A stretch of DNA of 64,000 nucleotides from Vibrio sp. VB16 (GCF_015594925.2 NZ_CP087590.1:62001-126000); one strand, 5' to 3'. Counted from the stretch's first letter, positions 52,242 through 61,280 are shown. Notes: generated from the letters alone by a model not told the origin. Program-made: numbers and translations.

Positions 52242-53651
52242 TTAGTTGATATCCAGCTCTTTCAGTTTACGAGTGAGCGTATTTCGGCCCCAACCAAGTA
52301 CTTTTGCGGCTTCCTGCTTATGTCCATTGGTATGACTCAGTGCCGTTTTTAACAAGATACGCTCAAACTCAGGTAGTGCGTAGGCAAGTAATTCTGTTTC
52401 ACCAGAGTTTAACGCGGTTTGAGCCCAGTGTTCTAGTTGGGTTTGCCAACTTCCTGTTCCCCCGGTATTTGTCACGGTTTTTTCTTCAAGTAGCTCTGTC
52501 GGTAAATCTGAAGGTAATACTTCACTACCACTTGCCATAACGGTTAACCAGCGGCAGATGTTCTCTAATTGACGAACATTTCCCGGCCAAGCTAGGCGCT
52601 TAAGAGCATCGACGGTGCCTGAATGTAGAGACTTCATTTCCACGCCAAGTTCGTCTGCAGCGCTTGCTAAGAAATGCAGAGTGAGTTTTTCTATATCTTG
52701 TTTTCTATCTCTTAGTGCCGGGATATGCACGCGAATAACATTGAGTCTGTGAAATAGATCTTCCCTAAAGCCACCTTCATGAACTAACTGTTCAAGGTTT
52801 TGGTGTGTTGCAGCAACAATTCTAACATCCACCTTAATAGCTTGGTGACCACCGACTCTATAGAACTGTCCATCCGCCAAAACACGCAGTAAACGTGTTT
52901 GAATATCAAGCGGCATATCGCCTATTTCATCCAGAAATAATGTGCCACCATTTGCTTGCTCAAACCTGCCTTGACGGACACTATTTGCACCGGTGAAGGC
53001 CCCTTTTTCATGACCAAAAAGTTCTGACTCAATTAGGTCTTTAGGTATCGCTGCCATGTTGAGCGCAATAAAAGGTTTTGTTGCTCTTGGGCTGTGTCGA
53101 TGGAGCGCGTGGGCAACAAGCTCTTTACCTGTGCCAGACTCGCCATTAATAAGTACTGAAATAGAAGAGCGGGACAATCGACCAATTGCTCTGAATACTT
53201 CTTGCATTGCTGGTGCTTCACCAATAATTTCTGGTGTTTCGCTAGCAAACGTATCCACGGTCGCGGTCTCTTTTTTCTGTTCGTGGCTATGGATAATCGC
53301 TCTTTCAACTAAGGTGAGAGCTTCATCGATATCAAATGGCTTAGGTAGATATTCAAATGCCCCTTTCTGATAGGCATTTACTGCAGCATCCAAGTCTGAA
53401 TGTGCCGTCATTATTATGACTGGGAGTTCAGGGTAGCGCGTATGAACCTGATTAAGCAGGTCTAGACCATCGATACCCGGCATACGTATGTCGGATACCA
53501 GTACATCTGGGGTTTCACGTTCCAGTGACATCAAGACACTCTCTGCATCTGCAAATGTCTCACACTTGATATTGGCAGACGACAGTGTTTTCTCCATAAC
53601 CCAACGGATGGAACTATCGTCATCAACAACCCAAACATATCCTTTACTCAT
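52242..53651 (-). CDS. glnG: nitrogen regulation response regulator NtrC
   Basis: Sigma-54-dependent activator (NtrC) of 469 residues. The receiver domain has phospho-acceptor Asp54 (LVSDIRMPGIDG). The AAA+ domain has Walker A GESGTGKE (170-177), ELFGHEKGAFTGA (GAFTGA loop that contacts sigma-54) and Walker B LFLDEIGDM. The C-terminal Fis-type helix-turn-helix ends in AAKVLGWGRNTLTRKLKEL. The start ATG lies in the second unit of a 17-bp tandem duplication that also supplies its ribosome binding site. Operon with ntrB upstream. Confidence 0.96.
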   Translation of the reverse strand: MSKGYVWVVDDDSSIRWVMEKTLSSANIKCETFADAESVLMSLERETPDVLVSDIRMPGIDGLDLLNQVHTRYPELPVIIMTAHSDLDAAVNAYQKGAFEYLPKPFDIDEALTLVERAIIHSHEQKKETATVDTFASETPEIIGEAPAMQEVFRAIGRLSRSSISVLINGESGTGKELVAHALHRHSPRATKPFIALNMAAIPKDLIESELFGHEKGAFTGANSVRQGRFEQANGGTLFLDEIGDMPLDIQTRLLRVLADGQFYRVGGHQAIKVDVRIVAATHQNLEQLVHEGGFREDLFHRLNVIRVHIPALRDRKQDIEKLTLHFLASAADELGVEMKSLHSGTVDALKRLAWPGNVRQLENICRWLTVMASGSEVLPSDLPTELLEEKTVTNTGGTGSWQTQLEHWAQTALNSGETELLAYALPEFERILLKTALSHTNGHKQEAAKVLGWGRNTLTRKLKELDIN

Positions 53652-53668
53652 ACATATCCTTTACTCAT
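53635..53668. repeat. 17-bp perfect tandem duplication at the ntrC start
   Basis: Two adjacent copies of ATGAGTAAAGGATATGT (minus strand). The first gives a six-codon frame M-S-K-G-Y-V whose TGA overlaps the true ntrC ATG (ATGA), and supplies the AAAGGA Shine-Dalgarno for it. Confidence 0.85.
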
Positions 53669-53704
53669 ATAGAGGCTTTCTTGCCTTTTCCTATCTCACA
53701 TCCG

Positions 53705-54751
53705 TTAGATAGGGAGATAAATTGTAAATGTCGTGCGACCAGGCCAACTTTCTACATCTATTTTTCCATTGTGTTGGTCGATTAAGTTTTGTGAAATTGA
53801 CAACCCTAATCCGGTACCACCATCTCTACCACTCACCATGGGATAAAAGAGCGTGTCCTGCAGATTTGTTGGAATACCAGGTCCATTATCTATGACCTCA
53901 ATTCGAGCGGCCAATTTATGACGCTGACCATGGATATTGGCCTGATGCATGGTTCTGGTTTTAATGATTATCCTTGCATCATCTTGATTAATCATCATTT
54001 GTGCTGCATTACTGACGATATTTAACATCGCCTGTTCTACTTGATCTGTGTCCATTAGAATGTCAGGTAGGCTGGGGTCATAATCCCTATCAATAGTGAG
54101 ATTAGAACCCGACTCCAATTCGACCAGTTGTCGTACTTTTTCTAATACAACATGCAGGTTTTCGTGTTCTTTTTTTCCCGGTTTTTGAGGACCAAGTAGG
54201 CGGTCAACAAGCGCTCTTAAACGATCGGCTTGCTCGATAATAATCTGTGTATATTCCGTTAAAGAAGGATCTGGGAGCATTTTCCCTAATAACTGAGCCG
54301 CACCTCTTAAACCACCTAAAGGGTTTTTAATTTCATGAGCTAATCCTCTAACGAGCAGCTTGGCGGCTTGTTGTTGTGCATGCTGATTTAGCTCTTGGCT
54401 TAAGCGACGTTGCTGGCCAATTTTACGCATCTCTATAAGTAGCATTAATTGCTTGTTCCAAGAGAGTGGGCTGGCAGTGACTTCTAACATTAATGGTTTA
54501 CCATCAATGATAAAAGTGACATCGCTATCTGTCATGCTTTGACCGCTTTGCAAAGGCTGAGTTAACAAAGCGATATCCATCGAGGCGTGTTGAATGAGCT
54601 GTGACAAAGACTTATCTATAATGCGTTTCGTGCTTTGCGAAAATAACTGCTCTGTAGCCGGGTTTGCGTAACGAATGACTAGATTTTCATCAAGCATTAA
54701 GGTGGCGGTTACAATGTTATCCAATATGGCTGTTGAAAGCTCTGTTGTCAC
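53705..54751 (-). CDS. glnL: nitrogen regulation sensor kinase NtrB
   Basis: Cytosolic PAS histidine kinase of 348 residues. PAS domain about 5-110; phospho-acceptor His139 in GLAHEIKNPLGG; N-box NIVSNAAQMM, and ATP-lid G-boxes DNGPGIP and GGTGLGLSISQ. It phosphorylates NtrC in nitrogen limitation under PII control. The start is GTG with GGACGGGA upstream. An NtrC operator lies 37-51 bp upstream. A 53-bp gap separates it from ntrC. Confidence 0.95.
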   Translation of the reverse strand: MTTELSTAILDNIVTATLMLDENLVIRYANPATEQLFSQSTKRIIDKSLSQLIQHASMDIALLTQPLQSGQSMTDSDVTFIIDGKPLMLEVTASPLSWNKQLMLLIEMRKIGQQRRLSQELNQHAQQQAAKLLVRGLAHEIKNPLGGLRGAAQLLGKMLPDPSLTEYTQIIIEQADRLRALVDRLLGPQKPGKKEHENLHVVLEKVRQLVELESGSNLTIDRDYDPSLPDILMDTDQVEQAMLNIVSNAAQMMINQDDARIIIKTRTMHQANIHGQRHKLAARIEVIDNGPGIPTNLQDTLFYPMVSGRDGGTGLGLSISQNLIDQHNGKIDVESWPGRTTFTIYLPI

Positions 54752-54787
54752 AATTCCCGTCCTCGCTCTGCTCTATGATTGCACCTA

Positions 54788-54802
54788 GCACCAAAATGGT
54801 GC
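54788..54802. promoter_or_regulatory. NtrC operator at the ntrB promoter
   Basis: GCACC-AAAAT-GGTGC, a perfect dyad matching the NtrC consensus, preceded by TGCACC at 54780. In E. coli an NtrC site here (glnLp) represses ntrBC transcription from its own promoter, and the same is expected here. Confidence 0.85.
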
Positions 54803-55074
54803 AACGTTAGATTCAGTATGAACCATGAAAAGTAAGATACAACGGCTAACAGGTCATAAAACGTAGAAAATTGAGGGTTTATCCACGAGCACGCTCTATT
54901 TTATAAACTTACAACGTTAATGCACCGTTATGGTTTAAATAATGCAATAACCTTGCCGCTTCCTTGGGCGTAGGTAAATAAGAGCTAAGTAGTATTCAGT
55001 TCATCTTGTTCAAGCAATTAATACGCTTCTAGGTACCAGCTGTTTTGAATCGTTCCCTTTCATATTCACTAAAA

Positions 55075-55160
55075 CTAGCGTCATCCCCATGAAATCTACG
55101 TCATTTCCACGAAACCTACGTCATCTCCACGAAACCTACGTCATCTCCACGAAAGTGGAG
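55075..55160. repeat. 20-bp tandem repeat ending in a hairpin
   Basis: Four consecutive units of about 20 bp with core CTACGTCATCTCCACGAAAC (55075-55095, 55096-55115, 55116-55135, 55136-). Only the last continues into the complementary arm GTGGAGAT, making the hairpin ATCTCCAC-GAAA-GTGGAGAT. The array looks like repeated partial copies of one half of a REP-like palindrome. Confidence 0.8.
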
Positions 55161-55272
55161 ATCTAAACCCACCCAGATTTCCGTCTGCACGCAATGCAAT
55201 GCAATGCAGTTCGGTTAACGTTATCTAAACTTGTCATCCCGATGAAAATTGGCCTATTTTCACGAAAACTAA

Positions 55273-55334
55273 CGTCATCCCCATGAAAGTGGGGATCTAA
55301 TATCACCAAGATTCCCGTTTTCACGGGAATGACG
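55273..55334. repeat. paired REP-like hairpins (BIME-like)
   Basis: Two hairpins, ATCCCCAT-GAAA-GTGGGGAT and ATTCCCGT-TTTC-ACGGGAAT, lie in inverted orientation with outer ends CGTCAT and ATGACG complementary. Just downstream (55346-55397) come ACTAACCGAACAG and its inverse TTCGGTTAGT. Non-coding. Together with the tandem array it fills most of the 761-bp glnA-ntrB gap (54752-55512); the rest shows no gene. Confidence 0.75.
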
Positions 55335-55463
55335 AAGTATTTAGAACTAACCGAACAGCATTATGTTTTCACAGGAATGAAGGAATTCGGTTAGTGTTTA
55401 ACGTTCTTCGCGCGTCGTGCCAAAGTATGAATTCCAACGTATTAGAAGGGGATTTAGAGATAC

Positions 55464-55487
55464 AAAAAAGGCTCGCTTATGCGAGCC
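55464..55487 (-). terminator. terminator of glnA
   Basis: On the minus strand GGCTCGC-ATAA-GCGAGCC is followed by six Ts. It lies right after the glnA stop; read-through would be needed for glnA-driven expression of ntrBC. Confidence 0.9.
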
Positions 55488-55512
55488 CTTTAGACAGTTA
55501 AAAAATTAACGC

Positions 55513-56922
55513 TTATACAGAGTAGTAAAGTTCAAACTCAAGTGGATGAGTAGCCATGTTTACTTTCACTACATCTTCAGTCTTAAGTGCGATATAAGAA
55601 TCGATAAAGTCATCAGAGAATACACCGCCAGATGTTAAGAACTCACGGTCTTCATCTAGGCACTGAAGTGCTTGTTGTAGTGATTCTGCAACGGTTGGGA
55701 TCTCGGCCGCTTCTTCAGCTGGAAGGTCGTAAAGATCTTTATCCATTGCTTCGCCAGGATGAGTCTTGTTCTTAATACCGTCAAGGCCAGCCATTAACAT
55801 TGCAGCGAATGCTAAATATGGGTTAGCTGTTGGGTCACCAAAACGTAGTTCAATACGACGTGCTTTCGGGCTTGGTACCACAGGGATACGGATAGAAGCA
55901 GAGCGGTTACGAGCTGAGTAAGCGAGCATAACTGGAGCTTCAAAGCCTGGGACAAGGCGCTTGTATGAGTTCGTGGATGCGTTGGCAAATGCGTTGATTG
56001 CACGAGCATGCTTGATAATGCCGCCGATATAATAAAGCGCCATTTCAGACAGGCCGCCGTACTTGTCACCAGCAAATAAGTTTACACCGTCTTTATTAAG
56101 AGACATATGGACGTGCATACCAGAACCGTTATCACCGACAATTGGCTTAGGCATAAATGTAGCTGTTTTACCATATGCGTGAGCAACGTTATGAACCACG
56201 TACTTATAGATTTGGATTTCATCTGCTTTAGTCGTTAACGTGTTAAAGCGAGTGGCGATTTCATTTTGACCAGCAGTGGCTACTTCATGGTGATGTGCTT
56301 CAACAACAAGGCCCATTTCTTCCATAACTAGACACATGGCAGAACGGATATCTTGAGACGAATCAACAGGTGCTACTGGGAAGTAACCGCCTTTAACGCC
56401 AGGACGGTGACCTTTGTTGCCTTCTTCGAAATCAGAACCAGAGTTCCAGCTTGCTTCTACATCATCAATTTTGTAGAAAGAGCCCGACATGTCAGAATGG
56501 AATTTAACATCATCAAATAGGAAGAACTCAGGTTCAGGACCGATAAGTACGGTATCTGCAACACCAGAAGCACGCATGAAGTCTTCAGCACGTTTTGCGA
56601 TTGAACGTGGGTCACGATCGTAACCTTGCATCGTTGCAGGTTCTAGGATGTCACAACGAATATTCAGCGTCGCATCATCTGTGAATGGGTCTAGAACAGC
56701 ACTTGATGGGTCTGGCATCATCACCATATCTGACTCGTTGATACCTTTCCAACCAGCAACAGAAGAACCATCAAACATTTTACCATCTTCAAAGAAGTCA
56801 GCATCTATTTGGTGAGATGGAATAGAAATATGTTGTTCTTTACCTTTAGTGTCGGTAAAGCGCAGGTCAATAAACTTAACTTCATTTTCTTGGATCAGTG
56901 ATAGAACATTTTCTACTGACAT
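55513..56922 (-). CDS. glnA: glutamine synthetase type I
   Basis: GSI-beta enzyme of 469 residues, same length as E. coli GlnA. Motifs: MFDGSSVAGWKGI, GPEPEFFLFDD, the metal ligands in AGQNEIATRFN, NGSGMHVHMSL, NRSASIRIPVV, and the adenylylation site DLYDLPAEEA (Tyr near 398). It ligates ammonia to glutamate. A sigma-54 promoter and NtrC sites lie upstream, so it is nitrogen-regulated. Divergent from typA. Confidence 0.97.
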   Translation of the reverse strand: MSVENVLSLIQENEVKFIDLRFTDTKGKEQHISIPSHQIDADFFEDGKMFDGSSVAGWKGINESDMVMMPDPSSAVLDPFTDDATLNIRCDILEPATMQGYDRDPRSIAKRAEDFMRASGVADTVLIGPEPEFFLFDDVKFHSDMSGSFYKIDDVEASWNSGSDFEEGNKGHRPGVKGGYFPVAPVDSSQDIRSAMCLVMEEMGLVVEAHHHEVATAGQNEIATRFNTLTTKADEIQIYKYVVHNVAHAYGKTATFMPKPIVGDNGSGMHVHMSLNKDGVNLFAGDKYGGLSEMALYYIGGIIKHARAINAFANASTNSYKRLVPGFEAPVMLAYSARNRSASIRIPVVPSPKARRIELRFGDPTANPYLAFAAMLMAGLDGIKNKTHPGEAMDKDLYDLPAEEAAEIPTVAESLQQALQCLDEDREFLTSGGVFSDDFIDSYIALKTEDVVKVNMATHPLEFELYYSV

Positions 56923-57027
56923 CTTGGATAACCTCCAGTGTTATTAATTTGATACAATTTCGAATCTAAAAAATTGTCATTGAGTAATTTCTAAATATTA
57001 AGTGAATTACCCGATGCTAACCTTCTA

Positions 57028-57043
57028 AGCGAAAACTGTGCCA
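57028..57043 (-). promoter_or_regulatory. sigma-54 promoter of glnA
   Basis: Minus strand TGGCACAGTTTTCGCT: the invariant GG and GC are ten bases apart as required for -24/-12 elements. Predicted start near 57017, about 95 bp before the glnA ATG. NtrC sites lie about 86-117 bp upstream. Confidence 0.85.
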
Positions 57044-57094
57044 CTTATTTTAATCCTTTAATTTCAAGGTCTTGGGCTGTTCTTGTATTCTTTT

Positions 57095-57142
57095 GGTGCA
57101 GAATGTGCACCAAAATGATCCTCGCATGCACCAATAGTGTGC
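57095..57142. promoter_or_regulatory. NtrC enhancer sites for glnA
   Basis: Three overlapping or adjacent dyads: GGTGCA-GAATG-TGCACC (57095-57111), the partial GCACCAAAATGATCC (57107-57121) and TGCACCAATAGTGTGC (57127-57142). Distances from the sigma-54 start resemble the E. coli glnAp2 enhancer. The remaining part of the 563-bp gap to typA shows promoters but no gene. Confidence 0.8.
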
Positions 57143-57485
57143 GTTCAAAGTTGAACTATACTAAGAATCGAACAATCTCTATTCAGCACTCATGGCTAAA
57201 AAATGTCAATCTGATTTTAGAAACGGTAATACCTTAACGTTTATTCGTCATCAATGACTCTGCCAATCACGGTTGCAAAGCGCGAGTTTGAGGTATGTCG
57301 GTTGTATTTAATTCCGGCTATTTAACAATATATAGATAAAGATCACATTCTTTAGGTATTTGAGCAAAAATCTGATACATTAGCGCCGATTTTTAAAACT
57401 GTTTATTTTTAAAACGGTTTTACACAACTTTAAACCATTGTTGCGATGTTTCGCAGCTTCATTATGACTGAGTGAATCAAAATTC

Positions 57486-59318
57486 ATGACTACTCCACAG
57501 ATTGAAAAATTAAGAAATATCGCGATCATCGCGCACGTTGACCACGGTAAAACGACTCTTGTAGATAAACTGCTTCAGCAGTCAGGCACGCTAGAATCTC
57601 GTGGAGAAGTTGAAGAACGTGTAATGGACTCGAATGATATCGAGAAAGAACGCGGTATCACTATCCTTGCAAAAAACACAGCGATTAACTGGCACGACTA
57701 CCGAATCAATATCGTTGATACCCCAGGACACGCCGATTTCGGTGGTGAAGTGGAACGTATCATGTCTATGGTTGACTCTGTATTGCTTATTGTTGATGCC
57801 GTTGATGGGCCGATGCCTCAAACTCGCTTTGTAACACAAAAAGCATTCGGACATGGCCTTAAACCTATTGTTGTTATCAACAAGGTTGACCGTCCTGGTG
57901 CTCGCCCTGATTGGGTTATGGATCAAGTTTTTGACCTTTTTGACAACCTAGGCGCAACGGATGAGCAACTGGATTTCCAAGTTGTTTACGCTTCAGCACT
58001 AAACGGTTGGTCTACGCTAGAAGAAGATGTTGTCGGTGAAGACATGGAACCATTGTTCCAAGCCATCGTAGACAACGTAGATGCTCCTGCGGTTGATATC
58101 AATGGTTCTCTGCAGATGCAAGTTTCTCAGCTTGATTACAGCTCTTATGTTGGTGTTATCGGTGTTGCACGCGTTACTCGTGGTAAAGTTGCACCAAACC
58201 AGCAAGTGACGATTGTTAGTGCTGATGGCACAAGACGAAATGGTAAAGTTGGTACCGTTCTTGGTTACCTTGGCCTTGACCGCCATGAAATACAACAAGC
58301 CAATGCGGGTGACATTATTGCCTTTACAGGTTTGGGTGAATTGAAGATTTCTGACACTATTTGTGATCAAAATAATGTTGAAGTCATGGTTCCTCTTTCT
58401 GTAGATGAACCAACGGTAACAATGACGTTTCAGGTAAACACCTCTCCGTTTGCTGGTAAAGAAGGTAAATTTGTTACCTCTCGTAATATTCTAGAACGTC
58501 TTGAGAAAGAATCCGTTCATAACGTTGCATTACGTGTAGAACAAACAAATGATCCTGATAAATTCCGAGTGTCTGGTCGTGGAGAGCTTCATCTTTCTAT
58601 TCTTATCGAGAATATGCGTCGTGAAGGCTTCGAGCTTGCAGTATCTCGCCCAGAAGTAATTCTAAAAGAAGAAGATGGTAAGCTTTTAGAACCATACGAG
58701 ACAGTGACTATCGATGTGGTTGAAGCGAACCAAGGTAGTATCATGGAGAACATCGGCATCCGTAAAGGTGAGTTAACTGATATGTCTCCAGATGGTAAAG
58801 GCCGTGTACGTATGGACTTTATGATGCCTTCTCGTGGTCTTATCGGTTTCCAAACTGAATTTATGACGATGACGTCTGGTTCAGGTCTTCTTTATCATAC
58901 GTTTGATCATTATGGCCCACACAAAGGTGGTGTTATTGGTCGACGTGCTAATGGTGTTCTTGTCTCAAATGCGACAGGTAAAGCACTGACATATGCACTG
59001 TTTAATCTTCAAGAGCGTGGTCGTTTATTTGCTGAACACGCAGATGAAGTATATGAAGGTCAAATTGTTGGTATTCATAACCGTTCAAATGACCTGACAG
59101 TAAACTGTCTTAAAGGTAAGCAGCTAACAAACGTTCGTTCATCTGGTACAGATGAAGCGCAAACATTGTCGCCAGCTATCAAGTACACCCTAGAGCAAGC
59201 TTTAGAGTTTATCGATGAAGATGAACTTGTAGAAGTAACGCCTGAAAGCATTCGTATTCGTAAGAAACTTCTTACTGAAAATGAACGTAAACGTGCAGGT
59301 CGCCCAGCGAAAGCATAA
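57486..59318 (+). CDS. typA: ribosome-associated GTPase BipA/TypA
   Basis: Translational GTPase of 610 residues. G1 AHVDHGKTTL, G2 region ERGITI, G3 DTPGHADFGGEV, G4 INKVDR; the C-terminal BipA-specific domain includes FMTMTSGSGLLYHTFDHYG. It binds 70S ribosomes and assists 50S assembly in the cold and under stress. Divergent from glnA, as in E. coli. A strong terminator follows. Confidence 0.97.
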   Translation: MTTPQIEKLRNIAIIAHVDHGKTTLVDKLLQQSGTLESRGEVEERVMDSNDIEKERGITILAKNTAINWHDYRINIVDTPGHADFGGEVERIMSMVDSVLLIVDAVDGPMPQTRFVTQKAFGHGLKPIVVINKVDRPGARPDWVMDQVFDLFDNLGATDEQLDFQVVYASALNGWSTLEEDVVGEDMEPLFQAIVDNVDAPAVDINGSLQMQVSQLDYSSYVGVIGVARVTRGKVAPNQQVTIVSADGTRRNGKVGTVLGYLGLDRHEIQQANAGDIIAFTGLGELKISDTICDQNNVEVMVPLSVDEPTVTMTFQVNTSPFAGKEGKFVTSRNILERLEKESVHNVALRVEQTNDPDKFRVSGRGELHLSILIENMRREGFELAVSRPEVILKEEDGKLLEPYETVTIDVVEANQGSIMENIGIRKGELTDMSPDGKGRVRMDFMMPSRGLIGFQTEFMTMTSGSGLLYHTFDHYGPHKGGVIGRRANGVLVSNATGKALTYALFNLQERGRLFAEHADEVYEGQIVGIHNRSNDLTVNCLKGKQLTNVRSSGTDEAQTLSPAIKYTLEQALEFIDEDELVEVTPESIRIRKKLLTENERKRAGRPAKA

Positions 59319-59347
59319 CGTCACTCGTTACTTTAAGAAACGACACG

Positions 59348-59389
59348 AATCCCCCTTCATGAGCGATCATGAAGGGGGATTGTTTTTTT
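59348..59389 (+). terminator. strong terminator of typA
   Basis: A perfect fifteen-base-pair stem AATCCCCCTTCATGA / TCATGAAGGGGGATT with a GCGA tetraloop is followed by GTTTTTTT. Confidence 0.95.
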
Positions 59390-59431
59390 GGTAGACTGGA
59401 AATTGTGAGTTGCATTAAGCAAAGGAAGTCT

Positions 59432-59956
59432 ATGAAACCGATAGTCATAACGGGTGGCCCCGGTGCAGGAAAAACAAGTATTATTGGTGTACTTGCCACG
59501 CGCGGGTACCTTACTTTTGAAGAGAGCCCTCGCTATTTAATTGAGCAGCAATCACGGTTAACTAATGGCATACTGCCTTGGACACATTTGGCTGAATTTG
59601 CAGAAATGTGTCTAGATATGATGGAAAAGCAGAAACGGACATCGGAAAAACAAAAAAATATTTCTTTCTTGGATAGAGCGATACCTGATATATGCGCTTA
59701 TCTTCAGCTCGGTAAACTGGACGTTAAAAAAAGATATATTGATGCCAGTAACGGTTATTTTGAGAAGGTTTTTTTCTGCGCTCCCAAACAATTAATATAC
59801 ACTCAAGATGCGGTTCGTCCTCACTCTTTTTCTGAGGCATTAGAGATACATCAGTTACTTTTGACGTGCTACCGAAATTTAGGTTATCAACCGATTAAGG
59901 TGCCATGGGGTAGTGTAGAAGAACGTGTAGATTTTATATTGGAGCAGATTGGCTAA
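59432..59956 (+). CDS. AAA-type ATPase/kinase-like protein
   Basis: P-loop protein of 174 residues. Walker A GGPGAGKTS (8-16), ESPRYLIEQQ and the Walker-B-like ISFLDRAIPDICAYL match the AAA_28 family of predicted ATPases/kinases. An in-frame ATG at 59369 lies within the typA terminator stem; the ATG at 59432 with AAAGGAAG is the real start. Function unknown; possibly a nucleotide or small-molecule kinase. It is 9 bp upstream of yihY and likely cotranscribed with it. Confidence 0.85.
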   Translation: MKPIVITGGPGAGKTSIIGVLATRGYLTFEESPRYLIEQQSRLTNGILPWTHLAEFAEMCLDMMEKQKRTSEKQKNISFLDRAIPDICAYLQLGKLDVKKRYIDASNGYFEKVFFCAPKQLIYTQDAVRPHSFSEALEIHQLLLTCYRNLGYQPIKVPWGSVEERVDFILEQIG

Positions 59957-59965
59957 AGGCGGTTT

Positions 59966-60874
59966 ATGGAAAAACTAAAGTGCTTCATGCACACAACTAT
60001 TTATTACTTATTCTATTTGAAGCAGAGAGTTATACACGACAGGTTAACTGTGAATGCAGGCTATATGACGTATATTACTCTGTTATCATTGGTTCCTTTA
60101 ACAACGGTTATATTCTCTGCTCTTGCGCGATTTCCTGCGTTTGACGGTGTCGGTGATACAATACAGCAATTTATTATTAACAATTTTGTTCCTGCTGCTG
60201 GTGAAGCAATAGAAGATGCATTAGAAGCGTTTGTACAAAATACGGCTCAAATGACAACAGTCGGTGCCGCATTTTTATTTGTTACTGCGATTTTGCTTAT
60301 TTCTAGTATCGATAAAAATTTGAATTACATCTGGAGAATAAAGAAAAAGCGACGCATGGTCTTTTCCTTCTCTATGTACTGGATGGTGCTTACATTAGGT
60401 CCTCTATTAATGGGTGCGAGTATTGCCGTTAGCTCCCACATTATGTCTCTCAAATTTTTTAGTGACGATACTGTTAACTTTTTATACGGCAGGTTACCTC
60501 TACTTTTTTCTTATATTGGGTTTTTAGGACTATATTTATTTGTGCCGAATATCCAAGTTAAAATTCGGCATGCGATGTTTGGTGCCTTTGTTAGTACTTT
60601 TTTGTTTGAAATCAGTAAAAGCATTTTCGCCTACTATATATCGGCATTCCCCAGTTATCAGTTGATTTATGGCACGCTTGCGGCTGTACCGATACTCTTT
60701 GTTTGGATCTATTTGTGTTGGTTTATAGTTTTAATTGGTGCCGAGCTAACAGCAAGTCTAGGCGAAAGAGATCAGTGGAATTATAATTCGGATTTAATAA
60801 TACCGAAATTTGTAGAGCGTATGATTGGGGATAGGAGAGAAGGCATTGATAGCGCTAATACAAAGAGTGAGTGA
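59966..60874 (+). CDS. yihY: YihY/BrkB-family inner membrane protein
   Basis: Membrane protein of 302 residues with about six helices (including YMTYITLLSLVPLTTVIFSAL and FVWIYLCWFIVLIGAELTASL), typical of the YihY/virulence factor BrkB family. It was once thought to be RNase BN, which has been disproved. Role unknown. The dtd gene begins 29 bp inside its 3' end. Confidence 0.92.
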   Translation: MEKLKCFMHTTIYYLFYLKQRVIHDRLTVNAGYMTYITLLSLVPLTTVIFSALARFPAFDGVGDTIQQFIINNFVPAAGEAIEDALEAFVQNTAQMTTVGAAFLFVTAILLISSIDKNLNYIWRIKKKRRMVFSFSMYWMVLTLGPLLMGASIAVSSHIMSLKFFSDDTVNFLYGRLPLLFSYIGFLGLYLFVPNIQVKIRHAMFGAFVSTFLFEISKSIFAYYISAFPSYQLIYGTLAAVPILFVWIYLCWFIVLIGAELTASLGERDQWNYNSDLIIPKFVERMIGDRREGIDSANTKSE

Positions 60875-61280
60875 AGCCTCTGTTAAAGTAGATAAGCAGA
60901 TTGTTGGGCAAATTGATGAAGGGCTTCTTATACTATTAGGTGTTGAAAAAGAGGATGACGAAACAAAAGCCCAACGTTTGGTAGAAAAAGTCGTTAATTA
61001 TCGTGTGTTTGGCGATGCAGAAGGCAAGATGAACCTGAACGTTAAACAGGTGGGTGGCAGTGTTCTGGTTGTCTCGCAATTTACCTTGCCCGCCGATACA
61101 AAAAAGGGAACAAGAGCTGGTTTTTCACGTGGTGCTCACCCAATAGATGCCGAACGATTGTATAATTACTTTTCTGAACGTTGTAATGAAATTCTGCCGA
61201 CAGAGCGAGGACGCTTTGCGGCTGACATGAAAGTGTCTTTGGTTAATGATGGACCCGTTACATTTTGGCTACAGGTTTGA
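60846..61280 (+). CDS. dtd: D-aminoacyl-tRNA deacylase
   Basis: Dtd of 144 residues, E. coli length. Cross-subunit Gly-cisPro motif in NDGPVTFWLQV at the C-terminus and SQFTLPADT are diagnostic. It removes D-amino acids and glycine mischarged on tRNAs. The start is TTG (LIALIQRV aligns with E. coli MIALIQRV) with AGGAGAG eight bases before it, and it overlaps yihY by 29 bp; an upstream TTG at 60825 is less likely. Confidence 0.95.
   Translation: MIALIQRVSEASVKVDKQIVGQIDEGLLILLGVEKEDDETKAQRLVEKVVNYRVFGDAEGKMNLNVKQVGGSVLVVSQFTLPADTKKGTRAGFSRGAHPIDAERLYNYFSERCNEILPTERGRFAADMKVSLVNDGPVTFWLQV

Noticed and set aside
55075..55160. Short tandem repeats that might be a CRISPR array
   Set aside because: The 20-bp units are directly contiguous with no spacers and there are no cas genes. 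They are partial copies of a REP-like palindrome.
59369..59431. Longer N-terminus of the AAA ATPase
   Set aside because: The upstream ATG lies inside the perfect typA terminator stem; the ATG at 59432 has AAAGGAAG and aligns with the P-loop family.
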